Assembly (NCBI GenBank): GCA_018648945.1
Contig: JABGQJ010000293.1
Coordinates: 1 to 8,842, forward strand
Direction: 5' to 3'
Length of the DNA: 8,842 nucleotides
DNA from: Victivallales bacterium
GTDB lineage: Bacteria > Verrucomicrobiota > Lentisphaeria > Oligosphaerales > Lenti-02
This document shows, one piece after another, positions 1 through 5,688 of this stretch. Under the pieces are notes generated by a model. It saw only the letters and a program-made list of their open reading frames with translations, ran no database searches and was not told the origin of the DNA. The number at the start of each line of letters is the position of its first letter. Positions within the stretch are counted from its first letter, which is position 1. Made by a program: the position numbers and the translations under genes.

Positions 1-170
1 GCTACATCCCACAGCACTGGACGCGCCTTGGGATCAACGCGGGGAAGCAGGTGAACCACGTTTCGCTGTCCCTGGGGGAGTACGAGAGGAGCAAGGCGGC
101 AGCTCTGGATCACTACGTCTCGCTGCGCGATCTCTACGAGCAGTACCGCGAGAGACAGATCGCGGAATAG
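1..170 (+). CDS. C-terminal fragment of an unidentified protein (possibly PIG-L-type deacetylase)
   Basis: The gene enters from the left edge; the reading frame starts at base 3 and runs for 55 codons to a TAG at 168-170. The visible tail begins YIPQHWTRLGINAGK and ends in a charged helix-like stretch (LRDLYEQYRERQIAE). A segment VSLSLGEYERSKAAALDHY followed by VSL resembles the closing part of PIG-L/LmbE-family N-acetylglucosaminyl deacetylases, where a lysine-containing helix with a 'K..AL..Y.S' pattern follows the last strand. That resemblance is weak, and no catalytic motif is inside the window. The codon usage and GC-rich third positions match the downstream genes, so I am fairly sure it is coding but unsure of the family. 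It ends 135 nt before the oxidoreductase gene, so it is probably a separate transcription unit. Confidence 0.7.
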   Translation, partial: YIPQHWTRLGINAGKQVNHVSLSLGEYERSKAAALDHYVSLRDLYEQYRERQIAE

Positions 171-199
171 CCGCCGCGCCGCATCCTGCGCCTGCGGCA

Positions 200-228
200 T
201 TGAGCCTTGGCCCACACGGCGATATGGT
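200..228 (+). promoter_or_regulatory. Candidate sigma-70-type promoter upstream of the oxidoreductase gene
   Basis: TTGAGC at 200-205 matches the -35 consensus at four of six positions. It is followed after 17 nt by TATGGT at 223-228, which matches the -10 consensus at four of six. The pair sits in the only gap of this size upstream of the oxidoreductase gene and would give a leader of about 70 nt containing the hairpin at 256-278. Partial matches like this arise by chance, so the call is tentative. Confidence 0.3.
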
Positions 229-255
229 ATGGGTTCGTGTCACCCGAACGGATCG

Positions 256-278
256 GGCCGGGCAGCGGATGCCCGGCC
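256..278 (+). other. Strong GC hairpin in the leader of the oxidoreductase gene
   Basis: GGCCGGGCA (256-264) pairs perfectly with TGCCCGGCC (270-278) around a five-base loop GCGGA, giving a 9-bp stem. No T-run follows, so it is not a standard intrinsic terminator. It lies 27 nt before the ATG at 306 and 85 nt after the previous stop codon. It could be a U-less terminator for the upstream gene, an mRNA-stability element, or a leader structure of the downstream gene. Confidence 0.45.
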
Positions 279-305
279 AGCGCAATCCATGCACCGGAGC
301 CCTCG

Positions 306-1589
306 ATGGCCAAGACATCTCAGACGACCCGCCGCACCTTCCTGAAGACCGCAGGGGCCGTCGCCGTTCCCATGATTGTGCCGGCGTCCGTGTTTGGGGC
401 GAATGCGCCCAGCAACCGGATTACTATCGCTTCCATCGGGGTGGGCAAAATGGGCGGCGGCAACCTGGGCGCGTTCCTCCATCGGGGCGACACCCAGGTG
501 GTGGCCGTGTGCGATGTGGACGCACCGCGCGCGGAGGGTGCCAAGAAGCGCGTGGAGAAGCACTACTCGGAGCGCCTTGGCAAGGACTACAAGGGCTGTG
601 ATGACTACCAGGATCTCCGCAAGATCATCGAGCGGGACGACATCGATGCAGTCTGCATCTCCACCGCAGACCACTGGCACGTACCCGCCGCCCTGATGGC
701 TGTGCGCTCGGGGAAGGACGTCTACTGCGAGAAGCCACTGTCCCTGACGATCCACGAAGGCCGCGTCCTCAGCGACGCCGTTCGTCAATACGGGCGGGTG
801 TTCCAGATGGGCAGCATGCAGCGCTCCGACCGCCGCTTCCGGTTCGCCTGCGAGCTGGTGCGCAACGGTCGCATCGGCGAGATCAAGCATGTGAAGGTCG
901 GGCTCTCCAAAGGCAGGGCGCACGCGCCCGTGAAGCCGCAGAAGCCGCCCGAGGGCCTGAACTGGGATCTCTACGTGGGGCCTTCCCCTTGGCGACACTA
1001 CCACAAGGACTGCTGTCACTACAACTTCCGTTTCATCTCCGACTTCTCGGGTGGCCAGATGCTGAACTGGGGCAGCCACCATCTGGATATCGCCCAATGG
1101 GGTTTGGGCACGGATCGCAGCGGCCCGGTGGAAGTCAAGGGCAAGGGCGTCTTCGCGACCGATGGTCCGTACGACAATCCGGTCAAGTACGAGGTCGACT
1201 ACCGCTACGCCGACGGGATCACGCTCAATTGCTCCACCTCGAACCGGACCGGCGCCCGCTGGGAAGGCAGCAAGGGATGGGTGTACGTCACCCGCGGCAA
1301 GATCGACGCCAGCTCCAAGTCCCTGCTCAGGTCCATCATTCGGCCCGAGGAAATCCACTTGGTTGAGAGCCGGAGCCACCACGGCCAATTCATCGAGTGC
1401 ATCCGTTCGCGCCGCGAGACCGTGACCCCCTGCGAGGTGGGCCATCGGTCTGCCAGCATGGGGCACATGGGCAACATCGCCATGCGGTTGGGCAAGACGT
1501 TGGCCTGGAACCCCGAGACGGAGCGGTTCGACGACGACGAGGCCAACCGCCTGCTCTCCCGCCCGACCCGCGGTCCCTGGAGCGTCTGA
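306..1589 (+). CDS. Tat-exported Gfo/Idh/MocA family oxidoreductase
   Basis: A 427-aa NAD(P)-dependent sugar-type dehydrogenase that probably acts outside the cytoplasm. Residues 8-14 (TRRTFLK) are a textbook twin-arginine signal, followed by a hydrophobic stretch to about residue 30. The Rossmann fold opens at residues 41-50 with GVGKMG as the dinucleotide-binding loop. The family EKP motif is at 142-144, whose lysine is the usual catalytic or cofactor-contacting residue. WGSHHLD (255-261) supplies the conserved histidine and aspartate of the C-terminal domain. The tail (GHRSASMGHMGNIA, from 379) is typical of the planctomycete-type branch. I chose ATG 306 because the Tat signal starts there and GGAG at 295-298 is well spaced; an in-frame GTG at 207 would add 33 residues ahead of the signal. 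Members act on sugars, inositols or their derivatives; the substrate cannot be read here. TatD downstream is not part of the export machinery despite its name. Confidence 0.9.
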   Translation: MAKTSQTTRRTFLKTAGAVAVPMIVPASVFGANAPSNRITIASIGVGKMGGGNLGAFLHRGDTQVVAVCDVDAPRAEGAKKRVEKHYSERLGKDYKGCDDYQDLRKIIERDDIDAVCISTADHWHVPAALMAVRSGKDVYCEKPLSLTIHEGRVLSDAVRQYGRVFQMGSMQRSDRRFRFACELVRNGRIGEIKHVKVGLSKGRAHAPVKPQKPPEGLNWDLYVGPSPWRHYHKDCCHYNFRFISDFSGGQMLNWGSHHLDIAQWGLGTDRSGPVEVKGKGVFATDGPYDNPVKYEVDYRYADGITLNCSTSNRTGARWEGSKGWVYVTRGKIDASSKSLLRSIIRPEEIHLVESRSHHGQFIECIRSRRETVTPCEVGHRSASMGHMGNIAMRLGKTLAWNPETERFDDDEANRLLSRPTRGPWSV

Positions 1590-1614
1590 CCGACAACCCA
1601 CCCAGCCCGTTGGC

Positions 1615-1631
1615 GCCCGCTCCCGGCGGGC
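1615..1631 (+). other. Short GC hairpin upstream of the TatD gene
   Basis: GCCCGC (1615-1620) pairs with GCGGGC (1626-1631) around a TCCCG loop, in the 65-nt gap between the oxidoreductase stop and the TatD start. No T-run follows. It may weaken read-through or protect mRNA ends, but a 6-bp GC stem can occur by chance in DNA this GC-rich. Confidence 0.3.
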
Positions 1632-1636
1632 CATGC

Positions 1637-1648
1637 CTCCTGCAGGAG
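1637..1648 (+). promoter_or_regulatory. Ribosome binding site of TatD gene inside a 12-bp palindrome
   Basis: AGGAG at 1644-1648 stands six bases before the ATG at 1655 and decides that start. The same bases form the right half of the perfect palindrome CTCCTGCAGGAG (1637-1648), so CTCC can fold onto GGAG and mask the ribosome binding site. The stem would be only 4 bp, so any effect on translation is modest. Confidence 0.55.
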
Positions 1649-1654
1649 CTGCGC

Positions 1655-2410
1655 ATGGAGCTTTTCGATACCCATTTCCATCTCGATGCCGAGGATGACA
1701 TCGATGCTCTCCAGGCGACCGCCTCGGGGGCGAGCGTGACCCGTCTCCTTGCCCTTGGCGGCTGTGCTCACACCTCCCAACGGGCCCTGGGCGCTGCCAC
1801 CGGGCGGGCCGGGGTGTACGCGGCAGCGGGAGTCCATCCCCATGATGCGGCAGCGTTCACCGATCCGGGCCCCCTCCTGGAGATGTATGCCGATCCCAAG
1901 GTTGTCGCGGTCGGCGAGATCGGGCTGGACTACCACTACGAGCACTCGCCCCGGGAACGCCAGCGCGAGGTGTTCCGGCAATTCCTGGCGATCGCCGCCG
2001 AACAGGACCTGCCCGCTATCATCCACTGCCGGGAAGCGTTCGACGAGTGCCTCGCGATCCTTGACGACACCTTGGTCCCGGGGCAACCCTTCGAGATCCA
2101 CAGCTTCACCGGAACGCCTGCCCAAGCAGAGCAGATGTTGGCGCGGGGGGCCTTCTTGTCGTATAATGGGATGGTGACTTTCCGCCGAGCCGAGAACATC
2201 CGCGACGCTCTCCGCGCCACCCCGCTGGAGAGGTTACTGATCGAGACGGATGCTCCCTGGCTAGCTCCGATCCCCTTCCGAGGCAAGCGCAACTGTCCGG
2301 CCTACCTGCACGAGATCGCGGTCCGCGTCGCTGAAGTCAAGGGAATCTCGCTGGCGGTGCTTGCCGAGATCACCACGCGGAACGCCTGCGAGTTTCTCCG
2401 GGTTCCCTGA
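1655..2410 (+). CDS. TatD-family metal-dependent hydrolase / DNase
   Basis: A 251-aa TIM-barrel amidohydrolase-superfamily protein, close to the usual 255-265 aa. All expected metal ligands are present: the N-terminal HxH at H7 and H9 (DTHFHLD), E88 in GEIGLDY, H124 in IIHCREA, H149 in EIHSFTG, and D199 in ETDAPWLAP. GVHPHD (59-64) and PFRGKRN (207-213) are further family signatures. TatD enzymes are cytosolic metal-dependent nucleases implicated in DNA repair and turnover, and some homologues act on D-tyrosyl-tRNA or other substrates. The paralogues TatD, YcfH and YjjV cannot be told apart here, so no symbol is given. The start at 1655 is set by AGGAG; in-frame sequence upstream to 1397 overlaps the oxidoreductase gene and is spurious. 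It ends 15 nt before the FHA gene, suggesting cotranscription. Confidence 0.92.
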   Translation: MELFDTHFHLDAEDDIDALQATASGASVTRLLALGGCAHTSQRALGAATGRAGVYAAAGVHPHDAAAFTDPGPLLEMYADPKVVAVGEIGLDYHYEHSPRERQREVFRQFLAIAAEQDLPAIIHCREAFDECLAILDDTLVPGQPFEIHSFTGTPAQAEQMLARGAFLSYNGMVTFRRAENIRDALRATPLERLLIETDAPWLAPIPFRGKRNCPAYLHEIAVRVAEVKGISLAVLAEITTRNACEFLRVP

Positions 2411-2425
2411 CGCGAGGACGGAACC

Positions 2426-3163
2426 ATGCCCATCTGCACCATCTACAACTCCTGCGGCGAGGTCATGCGCGACTTCGACACCGACGCCCCGCACATGGCG
2501 GGCCCCATCACGGTCGGGCGCTCGTCCCAGTGCACCATCTCGCTCAAGGGCGATGTGGACCGGAAGGTGGGACGCATCCACTTCAGCCTCCAGGCGGAGA
2601 ACCATATCTGGACCCTCACGAACTGCTCGAGCACATTGCTCTACCGGAACCAGCAGGGGGTGACCCATACGCGCATCAACGAGGGGGACATCATTCGCTT
2701 CGGCCACATCTTCCTTGCCTTCGGCGAGAAGGCCGGGCCATCGTCCTACGAACTGGCGTATGTAAACGAAGAGGGCTACCAGGAGCGCCGGGTCCTGTGG
2801 CCCGGGCGGAATACCATCGGTTCCTCCAGCGACAGCACGATATGCATCAAGGAGATGGGGCTCTCTCGTTCACACGCTCAGATCACCGTCGATCCACAGG
2901 AGATGCTCCTCGAGGATCTCGGCAGCGCGCACGGCGCGTTCCTGGACGACACGCGAGTCAAGGGCACGGTGCGATTCAAGCACGGCGCCGTGCTTCGGCT
3001 CGGCAGAGCCCATTGTCATGTACTACAGCGTGGCGCGCCCCTCGGCCATCACGGGAAGAGCGGCAAGGATGGGTTCCTGGGCCGTGGCTTCGGCAAATGG
3101 ATTGTGGCCGCATTGCTGGTGATCGGGGCCGTGCTGCTCGCCAAATGGCGTGGCTGGCTGTGA
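2426..3163 (+). CDS. Tandem FHA-domain protein with C-terminal membrane anchor
   Basis: A 245-aa protein with two forkhead-associated domains and a tail anchor. FHA 1 spans about residues 5-100: VGRSSQCTI from 30, VGRIHFSL from 48, INEGDIIRFG from 84. FHA 2 spans about 108-200: TIGSSSDSTI from 130, LSRSHAQI from 146, LEDLGSAHG from 162. A linker rich in glycine and basic residues (about 203-224) leads to one hydrophobic segment at 225-239, ending KWRGWL. This predicts a tail-anchored inner-membrane protein with its FHA domains in the cytosol. FHA domains bind phosphothreonine peptides and usually serve Ser/Thr kinase signalling or secretion systems; neither is encoded nearby. Domain 1 keeps the GR arginine (R32) but has G49 where SRxH has serine. 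Domain 2 keeps SRSH (147-150) but has S133 where arginine is expected, and H169 in place of the usual asparagine. The start is supported by GAGGA at 2414-2418, seven bases before the ATG. Confidence 0.88.
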   Translation: MPICTIYNSCGEVMRDFDTDAPHMAGPITVGRSSQCTISLKGDVDRKVGRIHFSLQAENHIWTLTNCSSTLLYRNQQGVTHTRINEGDIIRFGHIFLAFGEKAGPSSYELAYVNEEGYQERRVLWPGRNTIGSSSDSTICIKEMGLSRSHAQITVDPQEMLLEDLGSAHGAFLDDTRVKGTVRFKHGAVLRLGRAHCHVLQRGAPLGHHGKSGKDGFLGRGFGKWIVAALLVIGAVLLAKWRGWL

Positions 3164-3201
3164 GGCAGGGCGCCGCAGGCAAGGGAAACGGTGGAGCGAC
3201 C

Positions 3202-3852
3202 ATGGGTGGTGACCAGGATACTGGCTCGGCAATAGGCGGCTCGAATGGCATCGTCCTGGTGCTCTCGGGCCCAAGCGGCGTGGGCAAGACCACGGTCTAC
3301 CGACAGCTCATGGCCCAGTGCCCCGAGATCCGCTTCTCCGTCTCGTGCACGACCCGCGCCCCCCGGGCGGGGGAAGTGGACGGGCAGGACTACCATTTCC
3401 TCGGGCGCGACGATTTCCTGCGCCGCGCCGAACGGGCCGAATTCCTCGAACATGCCGAAGTGCATGGCAATCTCTACGGCACCCTGCGGGCCGAGGTGGA
3501 GGACGAGGTCCAGGCAGGGCGGGATGTGCTGCTCGACATCGATATCCAAGGCGCCCGCCTAGTGCGGAAGACGGCAGCGGGCACGCCCGTGGCCGATGCG
3601 CTCGTCTTCGTCTTCGTTGGCCCTCCGTCGCTGCCCGTGATCGAGCAGCGCCTGCGGGGTCGCGGCAGCGATGCCGAGGAAGTGATCCAACGCCGCCTGG
3701 ACAACGCCAAGTCCGAGCTGGGCGCGTGGTGCGAATACGATTACCTGGTCGTCAACGACCGTCTGGAGGATGCCGTGGCAGAACTCGCTGCCGTGCGCAC
3801 CGCCGCTCGTTGCTCGACCTCTCGACGCGGAGCGCCGTGGACCCGTGACTGA
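3202..3852 (+). CDS. gmk: Guanylate kinase
   Basis: A 216-aa enzyme that phosphorylates GMP to GDP with ATP in the cytosol, essential for guanine nucleotide supply. The P-loop GPSGVGKT is at 23-30. The GMP-binding signature TTRAPRAGEVDGQDYHF is at 50-66. FLEHAEVHGNLYGT (81-94) and DIDIQGA (112-118) follow. The lid arginines lie around RLRGRG (150-155), then RRLDNA (164-169) and YDYLVVND (179-186). No key residue is missing. The first 16 residues form a short non-conserved extension before the first strand, giving slightly more than the usual 190-210 aa. ATG 3202 has GGAG at 3193-3196 in front. It follows the FHA gene by 38 nt and overlaps the CoaC start by 8 nt, so translation is probably coupled. 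The omega-subunit gene rpoZ, often next to gmk, is not here. Confidence 0.97.
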   Translation: MGGDQDTGSAIGGSNGIVLVLSGPSGVGKTTVYRQLMAQCPEIRFSVSCTTRAPRAGEVDGQDYHFLGRDDFLRRAERAEFLEHAEVHGNLYGTLRAEVEDEVQAGRDVLLDIDIQGARLVRKTAAGTPVADALVFVFVGPPSLPVIEQRLRGRGSDAEEVIQRRLDNAKSELGAWCEYDYLVVNDRLEDAVAELAAVRTAARCSTSRRGAPWTRD

Positions 3853-4411
3853 ACCAACTACAGCCCATTCCTCCCCTCTGGTCGTTCTCGGCGTCACCGG
3901 CTCCATTGCTGCCTACAAGGCAGCGGATCTGACCAGCAAGCTGGTGCAGGCGGGCGTCGAGGTCCGGGTGATCATGACCGAGAGCGCCACCAAGCTGGTG
4001 CAACCCCAGACGTTTCTGACCCTGTCCCGCCAACCCGTGGTGACCGACCTGTGGGCGTTGCCTTCGTGGCAGCCCGAGCACATCGCCCTGGCGGAGCGGG
4101 CCGCCTTGCTGGCGGTGGTGCCAGCCACGGCCAATACTCTCGGCAAGATGGCCAATGGCATCGCCGACGATGCCCTGAGTACCTTCGCGCTCTCCCACAC
4201 CGGTCCCGTGCTGGTCGCCCCAGCCATGAACCCGCGCATGTGGGGCCATCCGGCGGTGCAGGCGAACTGCGCGCTGTTGCGCGAGCGGGGCGTCTCCTTC
4301 GTGGCCCCGGGCGCCGGGCGTGTGGCTTGCGGCGAGGAGGGCACGGGACGCTTGGCCCCGGTCGAGGAGATCCTCGCCGCAGTCCTGGCCGTCATCGGGT
4401 TGGGCCAATAG
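3845..4411 (+). CDS. coaC: Phosphopantothenoylcysteine decarboxylase (stand-alone CoaC, flavoprotein)
   Basis: A 188-aa protein of the flavin-containing cysteine decarboxylase (HFCD) family that converts 4'-phosphopantothenoylcysteine to 4'-phosphopantetheine in coenzyme A synthesis. The FMN-binding start GVTGSIAAYKAADL is at 16-29. The conserved histidine is H79 in PEHIALAE. PATANTLGKMANGIADD (93-109) is the flavin-site loop, PAMN (126-129) carries the substrate-binding asparagine, and RVACGEEGTGR (159-169) carries the lid-loop cysteine C162. The protein ends after this domain, whereas most bacteria have a fused CoaBC of about 400 aa; the CoaB ligase must be encoded elsewhere. The GTG at 3845 overlaps the gmk stop by 8 nt (GTGACTGA) and gives a normal HFCD length. 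An in-frame ATG at 3770 would add 25 residues deep inside gmk and is less likely. EpiD-like or UbiX-like decarboxylases are alternatives, but the motifs and the gmk context favour CoaC. Confidence 0.9.
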   Translation: MTEPTTAHSSPLVVLGVTGSIAAYKAADLTSKLVQAGVEVRVIMTESATKLVQPQTFLTLSRQPVVTDLWALPSWQPEHIALAERAALLAVVPATANTLGKMANGIADDALSTFALSHTGPVLVAPAMNPRMWGHPAVQANCALLRERGVSFVAPGAGRVACGEEGTGRLAPVEEILAAVLAVIGLGQ

Positions 4412-4556
4412 GGACAGTCGGGCTGCCGGTGCGCCTGGCAGTGGATAATGCCTCGCGCAGACGCTAGATTCCAGCCCCCCCCGACAGACCCGACCACTAT
4501 GCCCCGGCGCGGTCCCTTCTGTCCGCTGCCGAGGCCTTTCCACAGGAGTCGTTTCC
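4412..4556 (+). other. 145-nt intergenic gap with weak hairpin and AT-rich hexamer
   Basis: This is the longest gap in the window and probably separates two transcription units. CTGCCGG (4423-4429) can pair with CTGGCAG (4435-4441), including one G-T pair, around loop TGCGC; no T-run follows. GATAAT at 4444-4449 matches the -10 consensus at five of six positions but has no recognisable -35 at 16-18 nt. A run of eight C residues lies at 4475-4482. The far end holds the ribosome binding site AGGAG (4544-4548), eight bases before the ATG at 4557. No short ORF with a convincing start stands out. Confidence 0.4.
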
Positions 4557-5657
4557 ATGTCACTTGACCAAGGCAATCTGACCTTCCGCATCTGCCATCT
4601 CCCCCAGCCCATGCCGGAGGATGCCATCGAGAAGTTCGCCGAGAAGGCGGCCCAGTCGTTGGACCAACTACGCGACGAGCCACAGTGGGGCTGGGTTTCG
4701 GCCCGGCATCTGCTGGAGCGGCGTATCGACGACGAGACGGCGATGCTGGGTGGCTACCTGTATCTCTGCCTGCGCCAGGCCGAACGCAAGATCCCTTCGG
4801 CTTTGCTCACCGCCGAGTGCCGCATGGTGGAGCTCACCCAGATGGCCGAGAAGCAGACCGACCGGCTGAACCGCAAGGAACGCAAGACGATCAAGGAGCA
4901 AGTCGTCGAACGCCTCCTGCCAACCATGCCGCCACAGCTCTCCGGCAACTACTTCACCGTCGATCCAGGCGACGGATTGCTCTACGTGACAGCCACCTCC
5001 CAGAAGCAGCTCGACATGTTCCTGGGGCTCTTCTGCAAGACGGTCGGCTTCGAGCCCGTTCCCCTGCTGCCCGAGATCGCAGCGGCCGACATGTTCGATG
5101 TGGACCCCGAAGCCGTGCGACCACTGAACCTCTCCCCCGTACTGCCCGACGGCGAGGCCGGCGGCACGCTGGGGCAGAACTTCCTGACCTGGCTCTGGTG
5201 CTTCCTCGAAGAGCGCAACGGGGTTCTTCCCCAGAGCAAGCTCGGCGAATTCAGCATGATGATCGACGGCCCCCTGGTGTTCGTGAGCGAGGGCGCGGGT
5301 GCGTTCGAGAGCGTCATCCGCAAGGGCCTGCCCACAATCAGCGCAGAGGCCAAAGCCGCCCTGACCGTCGGCAAGAAACTGCGCCAGGCGAAGCTCATTC
5401 TCTCGCGCGGGCGCGGCGAGGAATGGTCGGTCACGGTCGATGCCGACGAGTTCATTTTCCGCGGGCTCAAGCTGCCGGAAGGCGAGGCCCTCGACCCCGG
5501 GAGCGTCTTCGAGGAACGCATGACCAACCTCTACGTGTTCCAGAAGGTGTTCTTCGCACTGGTCCAACGCTTCCTGACCGAGATGAGCGACGATGGCAAG
5601 CGGGACGCGTTCCAGAAGATGGCCAAGAAGTGGGTGGCCGACCGCGACGGGCGCTAG
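4557..5657 (+). CDS. RdgC-like recombination-associated protein
   Basis: A 366-aa protein whose layout matches the RdgC family from start to end. GNLTFRI (6-12) corresponds to the opening strand, and GWVS (45-48) to the GWVP of E. coli RdgC. A long charged segment from ERKIPSALL (76-84) through KERKTIKEQ (107-115) to VERLLP (117-122) precedes FTVDPGDGLLYV (133-144), matching the order KILP, KDEVLHSLLP, WIDTVNGLIMV recalled for E. coli RdgC. The second half has FLTWLW (209-214), AKAALTVGKKLRQAKLIL (265-282) and a helical close ERMTNLYVFQKVFFALVQRFL (320-340). RdgC forms a ring around double-stranded DNA and restrains RecA-dependent recombination; it is cytosolic and nucleoid-associated. At about 60 residues longer than the roughly 300-aa E. 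coli protein, the extra length lies mainly around 172-208 and at the C-terminus. No signal peptide or membrane segment is present. AGGAG stands eight bases before the chosen ATG. The family call rests on motif order, not a database search. Confidence 0.75.
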   Translation: MSLDQGNLTFRICHLPQPMPEDAIEKFAEKAAQSLDQLRDEPQWGWVSARHLLERRIDDETAMLGGYLYLCLRQAERKIPSALLTAECRMVELTQMAEKQTDRLNRKERKTIKEQVVERLLPTMPPQLSGNYFTVDPGDGLLYVTATSQKQLDMFLGLFCKTVGFEPVPLLPEIAAADMFDVDPEAVRPLNLSPVLPDGEAGGTLGQNFLTWLWCFLEERNGVLPQSKLGEFSMMIDGPLVFVSEGAGAFESVIRKGLPTISAEAKAALTVGKKLRQAKLILSRGRGEEWSVTVDADEFIFRGLKLPEGEALDPGSVFEERMTNLYVFQKVFFALVQRFLTEMSDDGKRDAFQKMAKKWVADRDGR

Positions 5658-5688
5658 ACGGCGAACCAGACCTCCTGGAGGACGTGGA

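Noticed and set aside
207..305. Upstream GTG start for the oxidoreductase, adding 33 residues
   Set aside because: It would bury the Tat signal, would translate through the hairpin, and the ATG at 306 has a well-placed GGAG.
240..1634. Long antisense ORF (464 codons) opposite the oxidoreductase gene
   Set aside because: The + strand protein has a full set of family motifs; the antisense frame is a by-product of GC-rich third positions and shows no recognisable motif or ribosome binding site.
1655..2410. TatD as part of a Tat export cluster with the adjacent Tat-signal protein
   Set aside because: TatD is a cytosolic hydrolase not needed for Tat transport, and no tatA, tatB or tatC gene is present.
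3770..3844. Upstream ATG start for CoaC, adding 25 residues
   Set aside because: It lies 83 nt inside gmk; the added residues are not family-like, and the GTG at 3845 gives normal length and a typical coupled overlap.
4423..4441. Hairpin after CoaC as an intrinsic terminator
   Set aside because: The 7-bp stem includes a G-T pair and is followed by a mixed sequence rather than a T-run, so a terminator call is not supported.
4444..4449. GATAAT as a -10 promoter element for the RdgC-like gene
   Set aside because: No -35-like hexamer lies 16-18 nt upstream; one hexamer alone is too weak to call a promoter.
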